This document shows, piece by piece, positions 57,424 through 64,000 of a DNA stretch of 64,000 nucleotides. Position 1 is the stretch's first letter. Each line of letters opens with the position of its first letter. The DNA is taken from assembly GCF_014202075.1 (NCBI RefSeq), contig NZ_JACHFZ010000004.1, positions 124,001 to 188,000 of the forward strand, read 5' to 3'. This DNA is from Brevundimonas basaltis (GTDB lineage: Bacteria; Pseudomonadota; Alphaproteobacteria; Caulobacterales; Caulobacteraceae). The notes beneath the pieces were generated by a model, which searched no databases, had not been told where the DNA came from, and saw nothing but the letters and a program-made list of their open reading frames with translations. The position numbers and the translations under genes were made by a program.

Positions 57424-57981
57424 TCAGGCCGACCCGCCGCGCTGGATATCGACGGCGGCCAGCTTCCAGGTGAACGGGCCCCGCCGCTCGAGGATCAGCG
57501 CCAGCCGCTGGTCCGGATGGTCGCGGTCGGTCAGGGTCACGGCGAAGGCGTTCAGGTCGCGATAGCCCCAGGCCTGATGAATGTCGTCGCTGTCGGCCGC
57601 GTCGCCCGGCTCCGGCTGGTCGCGCACGGTCGGATCGGGCGCCTCGGCGGTGGTGACCATCCGGGCCACCACCTCGGGGGTGACCGTGGCGTCAATGGCG
57701 CCCGACAGCAGCATGGGGGCCAGCATCATACCGAGCCCTCCGAGAGTGCTGTCGGCCAGGCGCGGGTCGCGCCGCATCTCGGCGGCGACCTCCGAGGTCA
57801 GTTCATCTTTGAGGCTCTGACGCAGCGCCGGAAAGTCGACCAGTTGTTCAATCCGGTCGGCATCGCCGGCCTTGGCCGCCCGGATAAGCGCCTGGGCGGC
57901 GAACACCGGGGCCGCGGCCCAGGCGATGGCCAACGCCATGATGGCCGTGATGACCAGGCCGACGACGAGTTTATTGTTCAT
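57424..57981 (-). CDS. DUF2939 family protein (paralogue 1)
   Basis: The 185-residue product has an N-terminal membrane anchor (LVVGLVITAIMALAIAWAAA) and a soluble domain that begins ALIRAAKAGDADRIEQLVDF and PALRQSLKDELTS, the DUF2939 pattern. The C-terminus has LILERRGPFTWKLAAVDI. The family is common in proteobacteria and its role is unknown. It sits 62 bp after its paralogue (58044-58625) on the same strand, so the pair is probably cotranscribed. Confidence 0.85.
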   Translation of the reverse strand: MNNKLVVGLVITAIMALAIAWAAAPVFAAQALIRAAKAGDADRIEQLVDFPALRQSLKDELTSEVAAEMRRDPRLADSTLGGLGMMLAPMLLSGAIDATVTPEVVARMVTTAEAPDPTVRDQPEPGDAADSDDIHQAWGYRDLNAFAVTLTDRDHPDQRLALILERRGPFTWKLAAVDIQRGGSA

Positions 57982-58043
57982 GCTACCCTCCGGCGTCGGA
58001 ACGCCTTCCCACGGCTACGGTTGCCGCGAGTCGAAGGGTCCGC

Positions 58044-58625
58044 CTAGCGTTTGGGGGCCGGCGCAGGGGCGGCGGCTTCAGGCGAGGGCGCGGGCGCGGC
58101 CCCGTCGGGCAGGCCGATGTGGACCAGCTTCCATTCGAACGGCCCCTTGCGCTCGAAGGTGAAGACGGTGCGCGAGCCGCCCTCGTCGCTCACCGCCATC
58201 CGCGCGCGATTGACGCCCCAGAAAACCGGCGTGGGCGTGGGATTGGACGTCCCCTCGGCCACGCTGGACCGTTGCGAGGCGTAGCGCCCGTCGCCGCGGG
58301 TCAGGCCGGCCAGCGCCGCGGGCGACAGATAAGCGTCGGCGTCGGCGGCCGTGCCCCCGTCACCGGGTTCGAACTGCCGGCGAACGGCGCCGATCGGATC
58401 CTCGAGGAAAGTCGGCGCCGGGGCCATGGCCGCCGGGTTGCCGGACAGCTGAGGGCGCAGCGACTGGCGCACGGCCCCGAAATCGATCAGCCGCGACAGG
58501 CCGGCGACATCATTGGCGTCCGCCGCCGAGCGGATTCCGAAGAAGGCCACCGCCGGCGCGGCGAAGAAGCTGATCACGGCCGCGACGACGGCCAGCAGCA
58601 GCAGATTGCCAAACAGCTTCTTCAC
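58044..58625 (-). CDS. DUF2939 family protein (paralogue 2)
   Basis: About 193 residues, started at the GTG 58625 so that the N-terminus KKLFGNLLLLAVVAAVISFF is the membrane anchor. The next segment FGIRSAADANDVAGLSRLID and FGAVRQSLRPQL match the paralogue downstream, and the C-terminal FTFERKGPFEWKLVHIGLPD also corresponds. The end is Pro/Ala-rich. A tandem duplication is the simplest origin of the pair. A longer ORF upstream of GTG 58625 has no sensible N-terminus. Confidence 0.85.
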   Translation of the reverse strand: MKKLFGNLLLLAVVAAVISFFAAPAVAFFGIRSAADANDVAGLSRLIDFGAVRQSLRPQLSGNPAAMAPAPTFLEDPIGAVRRQFEPGDGGTAADADAYLSPAALAGLTRGDGRYASQRSSVAEGTSNPTPTPVFWGVNRARMAVSDEGGSRTVFTFERKGPFEWKLVHIGLPDGAAPAPSPEAAAPAPAPKR

Positions 58626-58683
58626 GACGGCGTCTCCACGGTTAACGTCATCAATGCACGAACGCCGGTTCGGCTCAACGAAA

Positions 58684-58711
58684 GCCCCGCCGGACGCGAA
58701 TCCGGCGGGGC
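58684..58711 (-). terminator. Hairpin terminator downstream of icd
   Basis: GCCCCGCCGGA and TCCGGCGGGGC form a perfect 11-bp stem around a CGCGAA loop. On the minus strand it is followed by TTTCGTT; it lies about 120 bp beyond the icd stop and directly before the DUF2939 pair. On the plus strand GTTTTT follows, so it may also act in the other direction. Confidence 0.7.
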
Positions 58712-58828
58712 ATGTTTTTGGGCCGCGGTCGTCGGCCCTTCGGGACCTCCCGACCCGACGCGGCCTGGCGCCTGGCGCGGCCATGCGCTCAAGCAGCGAG
58801 TGGCCGCGCCGCTAGCGCTGGCGCCCTT

Positions 58829-60043
58829 CTAGGCTTCCATCGCCTTGGTCAGGTTCTCGGCCACCTTGTCGAGGAAGCCCTCGGTGGTCAGCCAGCTCTG
58901 CTGGTCGCCGACCAGAAGCGCCAGGTCCTTGGTCATGTAGCCGGCCTCGACGGTCTCAACCACGACGCGCTCGAGCGTGGCGGCGAAGTTCGCCAGATCG
59001 TCGTTGCCGTCCAGCTTGGCCCGGTGCGCGAAGCCGCGGGTCCAGGCGAAGATCGAGGCGATCGAGTTGGTCGAGGTCGCCTCGCCCTTCTGGTGCTGGC
59101 GATAGTGGCGCGTGACGGTGCCGTGGGCGGCTTCCGATTCCAGCACCTTGCCGTCCGGCGTCATCAGCACCGAGGTCATCAGACCCAGCGAGCCGAAGCC
59201 TTGGGCGACCACGTCGGACTGGACGTCGCCATCATAGTTCTTGCAAGCCCAGACGAAGCCGCCGGACCATTTGATGGCCGCGGCCACCATGTCGTCGATC
59301 AGGCGGTGCTCATAGGTCAGGCCGGCGGCCTTGAACTGGTCGGCGAACTCCTCGTCGAACACCTTCTGGAAGATGTCCTTGAAGCGACCGTCGTAGGCCT
59401 TGAGGATGGTGTTCTTGGTCGACAGATAGACCGGGAAATTGCGCTGCAGGCCGAACGAGAAGCTGGCGCGGGCGAACTCGGTGATCGACTCATCGAGGTT
59501 GTACATGCCCATGGCAACGCCGGCGCCCGGCGCCTTGTAGACCTCGTGCTCGATGACCTTGCCGTCCTCGCCGACGAACTTGATCGTCAGCGTCCCCTTG
59601 CCCGGGAACAGGAAGTCCGTGGCCTTGTACTGGTCGCCGAAGGCGTGACGGCCGACCACGATCGGCTGGGTCCAGCCCGGCACCAGACGCGGCACGTTCG
59701 AGCAGATGATCGGCTCGCGGAAGACCACGCCGCCGAGGATGTTGCGGATGGTGCCGTTCGGCGACTTCCACATCTTCTTGAGACCGAATTCGGCGACCCG
59801 GGCTTCGTCCGGCGTGATGGTGGCGCATTTCACGCCGACGCCATGCTTCTGGATGGCGTGGGCCGCGTCGATCGTCACCTGATCGTCGGTGGCGTCGCGA
59901 TGTTCCATGCCCAGGTCGTAGTAGTCCAGCTCCAGATCGAGGAACGGGAAGACCAGCTTGTCCTTGATCATCTGCCAGATGATCCGGGTCATCTCGTCGC
60001 CGTCGATGTCCACGATGGGGTTGGCGACCTTGATTTTGGCCAT
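58829..60043 (-). CDS. icd: Isocitrate dehydrogenase, NADP-dependent (eukaryotic-type)
   Basis: TCA-cycle enzyme of 404 residues that makes 2-oxoglutarate. It has [20 protein letters not shown] at the N-terminus, [40 protein letters not shown] and [20 protein letters not shown], followed by [20 protein letters not shown]. This form resembles the homodimeric NADP enzyme of eukaryotes and alphaproteobacteria, not the E. coli type. The substrate-binding Ser and Arg regions are intact. The ATG at 60043 is certain. Downstream is the hairpin at 58684. Confidence 0.97.
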   Translation of the reverse strand: MAKIKVANPIVDIDGDEMTRIIWQMIKDKLVFPFLDLELDYYDLGMEHRDATDDQVTIDAAHAIQKHGVGVKCATITPDEARVAEFGLKKMWKSPNGTIRNILGGVVFREPIICSNVPRLVPGWTQPIVVGRHAFGDQYKATDFLFPGKGTLTIKFVGEDGKVIEHEVYKAPGAGVAMGMYNLDESITEFARASFSFGLQRNFPVYLSTKNTILKAYDGRFKDIFQKVFDEEFADQFKAAGLTYEHRLIDDMVAAAIKWSGGFVWACKNYDGDVQSDVVAQGFGSLGLMTSVLMTPDGKVLESEAAHGTVTRHYRQHQKGEATSTNSIASIFAWTRGFAHRAKLDGNDDLANFAATLERVVVETVEAGYMTKDLALLVGDQQSWLTTEGFLDKVAENLTKAMEA

Positions 60044-60234
60044 GCGGTTTCGCGCCTCTGTCTACGGATGGGGAGTGTGGCGGGCGGTATAGCGGCGGCG
60101 GGGCGCAGGCGCAAAGGGCAGGCGCCGCGGGGTTAACTTTCCTGCCAAAAGATTGCCAAGGCCAAGCTGAACCCCAACCACCCCGCCTCGTTTCCAGTGG
60201 CGGAGCGCGTGCTCCGCAAGCGGGGAGAAGCAGA

Positions 60235-60369
60235 TTGGACAAGGAGACAGCCGCGCTGGTCCAGCGCTGGATCATCGCCTTTTGCGAAGCCCCCGTCCTG
60301 GTCGATCCCGTCCTGATGCGACGCATGCTCGCCGACGTCGAAGAGACGACGGAGCAGGCCGAAACCTGA
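60235..60369 (+). CDS. Small acidic protein (44 residues)
   Basis: A TTG start at 60235 with GGGGAGAAG upstream gives MDKETAALVQRWIIAFCEAP, then VLVDPVLMRRMLADVEE and a short acidic tail. The product is probably helical, with one cysteine, and looks like a real short gene because of the good ribosome-binding site and sensible composition. No family is recognised. It lies 191 bp after the divergent icd start and 74 bp before the DUF1176 protein gene. Confidence 0.65.
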   Translation: MDKETAALVQRWIIAFCEAPVLVDPVLMRRMLADVEETTEQAET

Positions 60370-60443
60370 CAGCGAGAACATCGGTCGTTAGGGTGGCGGC
60401 CCGACCGGGCACGCGGTCGGGCCTGACGGGAGGCAAGACACGC

Positions 60444-62528
60444 ATGATCTGTTCAATCACCATAGCCGCCCTGCTCGCCGTATGTGGAGGCGGATCCGGA
60501 GCAGCCGGAGGCGTCGCCGATGCGACGTCCCCCGCGCCACAGACGCGCCCCCCGCCCGTCAACGCGACCCCTGAAGTCCGAACGTTCCGCGACTGGCGCG
60601 TCGCCTGTGACAACAGCGGTGATTGTATCGCACTTACCGGCGGCGACATCGGCGCGGCCGCCTTCGTACGGCTCCGCATGCCCGCAGGCCCCGACGCCGA
60701 GCCCGAAGTGGTGGCCGGAGCCTGGGGACTGGAAACGGCCGAGCGGTTCGAGCTCTCCATTGACGGGGCGGCCCATCGGCTCACCATGACCCCCCTGTCC
60801 GAATGGGCTGGCATCGCCGGGACGCGCGGTACGCCGGCGCGCGCCCTGATCACGGCGATGGGCGCCGGGCGCGACCTGGTCCTGTCGATCGACGACTCGA
60901 GCGGGTCGCTTTCTTTGGCGGGCGTCTCGGCCGCCCTGCTGTGGATCGACGAACGCCAAGGTCGCCTTGGGACCGTCACGGCCTTGCTGCGCCGCGGCGA
61001 CCACCCCGCCACGAACGTCCCACCGCCCGCGATGCTGCCGGAGATCGACGCCCGGCCGGCGTCCATCAGCCAGTTCACTCGGGACAATCCGCCACCCCTT
61101 CCCGACAGCGTCGCGTCGCGTCCCGAAATCAAAACCTGCAGGGAAGACTGGGGATACGCCGGGGCGGATGAAGACGGGCTGCTCTACGCCGAACTCGGCC
61201 CCGAGACCCGGCTCTGGGGCCTGCGGTGCTTCCTCGCCGCCTACAACACCGGCCACGTCCTGTTTCTGACCGATCATCTTGGAGGAGGCGTCCGTCCCCT
61301 GACCTTGGCCGGCCTCGACGAGACGATCGAGGTCTTCACCAACGTCTTGCCCGGGTACACCCTCACCAACACCGTCCGCGCCCGCGGGCTGGGAGACTGC
61401 GGCGTGATCCAGCAATGGCGCTGGGCGCGGCGCGGATTCGAGCTGGCGCTGGAAAAGCGCATGGACGAATGCTGGGGCCTGCCGCCGGAGTTGTGGCCCA
61501 CCCTGTGGCGAACGCGCGGAATCGTCCCTTGGCAGGCACAGGCTCAGCCTGTCCTCAACCCCGTTGAAACCGCCGCACCCGCCGAGCGCCTCTTCGGGCA
61601 CTGGGGGGCGGCGTGCAACAACCGGCGGGACTGCTTCGCCTGGAATACCCAACCGGACTCCGGCAGCTGGATCCGGATCGCGATGGCCGCCGATGCTGAC
61701 GCCGCCCCTGAGGTCCTCGCCGGAACGATCAGATCGACGCCGGGCGCCGGGTATGAAGTGCACGTCGACGGCGCCCGGTATCCGCTGGACCTGTCGACCG
61801 AGCTGATGCGCGAGGGACTCGGAAGGCTGCACGGTCAGGCGGCCCGCCGCCTGATAACGGCCCTCGCCGATGCCCGCTCGGTGGACGTTTCGAACGGCGC
61901 GGCTTCGGGTCCCGTTCCGGTCGAGGGGTTGGTCCGGGCTCTACAATGGATCGACCGTAGTCAGGGCCGGAGCGACACGCCCACGGCCTTGTCAGATCGC
62001 GGGGATCAACCCTCAACAGCAATCCCCGCTGTACCGGCCCTGCCGGCGATCCGCCCGGCCCCCGCCGTAGACCAGGCCGGCTTCGGCGTCGGCTCCGCCC
62101 TCCCGGCCACGGTCTCGGCAATGCCCGATCTCGTCGCCTGCAAGGCGGAGTGGGGCGAGACCTACAGGCCACTGAAGGTGATCTCGGCGCGCCTGACCGC
62201 CGAAACCGAGCTCTGGGGCGCGCCCTGTTCCCTGACCACCTTCAACGCCGGCTACCTGCTCTATCTCACCGGCCCCGGCGGACGCGATCCCGTCCGGCTG
62301 AAGCTTCGCGGGGCGTTGGAAGAAACCAGCCGTTTCGTAAATCCCGCCTACGACGCCGATACGCGCACGCTGAGCCAGACAGAGTGGGGCAACAAATGGG
62401 GCCATTGTGGGCGGGCTCAGTCCTGGATCTGGACGAACGACGGCTTCCAATTGCAGAGCGAGACGGCGATGACGAGCTGCAACGCTCTTTACCCCCCGAT
62501 TTGGCCGTCACTCTGGAGCTCCCGATGA
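60444..62528 (+). CDS. Secreted protein with two DUF1176-like domains
   Basis: The 694-residue product starts MICSITIAALLAVCGGG, a signal or lipoprotein-like N-terminus. Two homologous halves of about 320-330 residues follow. Half one begins FRDWRVACDNSGDCIALTGG and ends LPPELWPTLWRTRG; half two begins FGHWGAACNNRRDCFAWNTQ and ends LYPPIWPSLWSSR. Each contains ETRLWGLRCFLAAYNTGHVL or the matching ETELWGAPCSLTTFNAGYLL. DUF1176 proteins usually have one copy; function is unknown. ATG 60444 is preferred over the longer open frame. Codon use looks a little less GC-biased. Confidence 0.85.
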   Translation: MICSITIAALLAVCGGGSGAAGGVADATSPAPQTRPPPVNATPEVRTFRDWRVACDNSGDCIALTGGDIGAAAFVRLRMPAGPDAEPEVVAGAWGLETAERFELSIDGAAHRLTMTPLSEWAGIAGTRGTPARALITAMGAGRDLVLSIDDSSGSLSLAGVSAALLWIDERQGRLGTVTALLRRGDHPATNVPPPAMLPEIDARPASISQFTRDNPPPLPDSVASRPEIKTCREDWGYAGADEDGLLYAELGPETRLWGLRCFLAAYNTGHVLFLTDHLGGGVRPLTLAGLDETIEVFTNVLPGYTLTNTVRARGLGDCGVIQQWRWARRGFELALEKRMDECWGLPPELWPTLWRTRGIVPWQAQAQPVLNPVETAAPAERLFGHWGAACNNRRDCFAWNTQPDSGSWIRIAMAADADAAPEVLAGTIRSTPGAGYEVHVDGARYPLDLSTELMREGLGRLHGQAARRLITALADARSVDVSNGAASGPVPVEGLVRALQWIDRSQGRSDTPTALSDRGDQPSTAIPAVPALPAIRPAPAVDQAGFGVGSALPATVSAMPDLVACKAEWGETYRPLKVISARLTAETELWGAPCSLTTFNAGYLLYLTGPGGRDPVRLKLRGALEETSRFVNPAYDADTRTLSQTEWGNKWGHCGRAQSWIWTNDGFQLQSETAMTSCNALYPPIWPSLWSSR

Positions 62529-62589
62529 CCATCAGATCGCTCACCTGGGCCGACGGCTCCGGTCAACCGCCCGGGCGTCGGGCTGACCG

Positions 62590-63507
62590 ATGGTCGACGC
62601 AGTGACGGCTGCCGAGGTTCTGGTCATCGGCGCGGGCCCGGCGGGGCTGACGGCCGCGACCTATCTGGCCCGGTTCCGTCGCCGGGTGCTGGTGGCCGAC
62701 GGAGGCGCGCCGCGGGCCTGCTGGATCCCGGTCAGCCACAATATGCCGGGATTTCCGGTGGGCATCACCGGCGAGGCCATCCTGCAACGCATGACCGAGC
62801 AGGCCGAGGAGTACGGGGCCGTGGTCGAGCCGGGAAGGGTCGAGAGCGTCGCCCGGACGGGCGACGGCTTCACCGCGCGCCTGAACGGTCGGGACGTCCC
62901 GGTCCGCGCCGTACTCCTGGCGACGGGAGTGACCGACCATCGCCCGCACCTGCCAGGAGTGGAGCAGGCCATCGAGCGGGCGCTGGTGCGCATCTGCCCG
63001 ATCTGCGACGGCTACGAGGCGATCAACAGGGCGGTCGCGGTCATTGGCCGGGACGACAGCGGGGCGCGTGAGGCGAGTTTTCTGCGCACCTATTCCGACC
63101 GCGTGACGCTGATCCACGTCGGTGACCCGGAGGCCCTGACGCAGGAGGACGAACTGGCCCGTCTCGGCATCGAACTGGTGCGCGCGCCGATCGACAATGT
63201 GCGACTGGAGGACGACCGGGTCACCGCCCTGAGCTGGGGCGGCGCTTTCCGGGTCTTTGACCTGGTCTATTCCGCGCTCGGAACAACGCCGAATGCGGAT
63301 CTGGCGAAGGACCTGGGCGCGGCGCTGGGCGACGACGGGAGGTTGGTCGTGGACGATCATCAGGCCACGACGGTCCCGCGCCTCTATGCGGCGGGAGACG
63401 TGGTCCGCGGACTGAACCAGATCGCCGTCGCCGGGGCCGAGGCCGCCATCGCCGCGACCGCCATCCACAACGCACTGCGCCGCGCCGACGGCGAGATGAT
63501 CGCCTGA
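62590..63507 (+). CDS. Thioredoxin-reductase-like NAD(P)/FAD oxidoreductase
   Basis: The 305-residue flavoprotein has the FAD-binding EVLVIGAGPAGLTAATYLAR, the ATG motif VLLATGVTDHRPHLPGV and the C-terminal FAD motif RLYAAGDVVRGLNQIAVAGA. The redox centre is in RICPICDGYEAINR (Cys-Pro-Ile-Cys), similar to the Cys-Ala-x-Cys-Asp-Gly of thioredoxin reductases but with a different middle pair. It may reduce a thioredoxin-like partner or another disulfide; the partner is unknown. It lies 61 bp after the DUF1176 protein gene. Confidence 0.9.
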   Translation: MVDAVTAAEVLVIGAGPAGLTAATYLARFRRRVLVADGGAPRACWIPVSHNMPGFPVGITGEAILQRMTEQAEEYGAVVEPGRVESVARTGDGFTARLNGRDVPVRAVLLATGVTDHRPHLPGVEQAIERALVRICPICDGYEAINRAVAVIGRDDSGAREASFLRTYSDRVTLIHVGDPEALTQEDELARLGIELVRAPIDNVRLEDDRVTALSWGGAFRVFDLVYSALGTTPNADLAKDLGAALGDDGRLVVDDHQATTVPRLYAAGDVVRGLNQIAVAGAEAAIAATAIHNALRRADGEMIA

Positions 63508-63543
63508 CGCCAGGCGAATGGCTCGGCCGGGTGATCCGAGCGG

Positions 63544-64000
63544 TCAGGTCCGCATCAGATCTTCGAGGACCGACAGCGGCGTCGAGCCGTTGACCAGCAC
63601 GGCGTCGTGGAAGCGGCGCAGGTTGAAGCCGGGCTTCGCCTCAGCCTCGGCCCGGAGGCGGGCGATGACCGTGTGGCCGATCTTGTAGGCGCAGGCCTGG
63701 CCCGGCATGACGGAGTAGCGGTTGATCTCGCTATTGGCGGCGCCAACCGGTTTGGCCCCGGAAGCGACCATGTAGTCGACGGCCCGCTCGCGGCTCCAGC
63801 GCTTGTGGTGCAGGCCGGTGTCGACGACCAGCCGCACCGCCCGGAACAGGTAGGACATCAGGAAACCGACCCGACCGAGCGGATCGTCGGCGTAGACGCC
63901 GAGGTCATCGGCGGCCACCGCCTCGGCGTAGAGCGCCCAGCCCTCGTTGTAGGCGGAAAAGCCGTTGGCGCGGCGCCAGGCGGGCAGGCTCTCGGTCTCG
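63544..64000 (-). CDS. DUF885 family protein, N-terminal part cut by window edge
   Basis: The visible C-terminal 152 residues include SAYNEGWALYAEAV, which contains the conserved family Glu-Gly-Trp, and continue YADDPLGRVGFLMSYLFRAV, then RLVVDTGLHHKRWSRERAVD. The downstream block EINRYSVMPGQACAYKIGHT and the end FHDAVLVNGSTPLSVLEDLM are typical. DUF885 proteins are presumed zinc metallopeptidases; the HExxH-type motif lies beyond the right edge. It is convergent with the flavoprotein gene, separated by 36 bp. Confidence 0.93.
   Translation of the reverse strand, partial: ETESLPAWRRANGFSAYNEGWALYAEAVAADDLGVYADDPLGRVGFLMSYLFRAVRLVVDTGLHHKRWSRERAVDYMVASGAKPVGAANSEINRYSVMPGQACAYKIGHTVIARLRAEAEAKPGFNLRRFHDAVLVNGSTPLSVLEDLMRT

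Noticed and set aside
62525-62605. 26-codon frame overlapping the end of the DUF1176 gene and the start of the flavoprotein gene
   Set aside because: It has no independent ribosome-binding site and overlaps the next gene; the sequence MTIRSLTWADG gives no support for a real product.

Overview
The window is high-GC alphaproteobacterial chromosome, most likely from Caulobacteraceae (Brevundimonas or a close relative). Three things point there: the flagellar block fliF-fliG-fliH(flbE)-fliN-flbD-flhA in the Caulobacter order, with a CtrA-type box upstream of fliF; a gene for the cell-cycle phosphotransferase ChpT; and a separate F0 ATP synthase operon atpI-atpB-atpE-atpF'-atpF. Most of the window is ordinary core metabolism with small lineage-specific secreted proteins between. 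I see no rRNA, tRNA, prophage, IS element or CRISPR array.

Layout. 1-7.9 kb: kbl (cut by the left edge), an MliC/DUF4232 lipoprotein, ispH, a secreted protein overlapping argS, an adenine-deaminase-type amidohydrolase, and two small exported proteins. 7.95-12.8 kb: a glycine cleavage operon (gcvT-gcvH-gcvPA-gcvPB) behind a promoter and a tandem glycine riboswitch, with a palindromic repeat between gcvH and gcvPA. 13.4-16.1 kb: the F0 operon on the minus strand, followed by about 0.7 kb without a recognisable gene and a long inverted repeat. 17-21 kb: isoprenoid genes dxs and ispA with csaA and xseB. 21-24 kb: a histidine phosphatase, an HDAC-like deacetylase, a GNAT enzyme and a secreted protein. 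24.1-25.9 kb: an MntA/HepT toxin-antitoxin pair overlapping a CoxE-type VWA gene. 26-29.7 kb: a second palindromic repeat, CsbD, a Nudix hydrolase, a CHASE3 histidine kinase and a membrane protein.

29.7-37.9 kb is the flagellar operon. A complete class A beta-lactamase gene lies between flbD and flhA and overlaps the flhA start by 4 bp. 38-44.7 kb holds secreted and conserved unknown proteins, a gluzincin-like TPR protein and prfC. Heptamer arrays follow between convergent genes. 44.9-47.7 kb carries cysQ, then chpT-cheY-cheR, which links the CckA-ChpT-CtrA phosphorelay with chemotaxis-type proteins. 47.7-53.2 kb has a 43-codon gene, an M28 peptidase, a MaoC dehydratase, a GNAT-nitrilase fusion and a prolyl aminopeptidase. 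53.3-64 kb has recA with a good terminator, alaS, two DUF2939 paralogues, icd, a 44-codon gene, a protein with two DUF1176 domains, a thioredoxin-reductase-like flavoprotein and a DUF885 protein cut by the right edge.

The most unusual points are the beta-lactamase in the flagellar operon, the MntA-HepT-VWA overlap cassette, the TTAGGGC-like heptamer arrays, the 178-bp inverted repeat near 16.9 kb and two related palindromic elements at 9.7 and 26.5 kb. All family calls come from reading motifs by eye; no database search was run.
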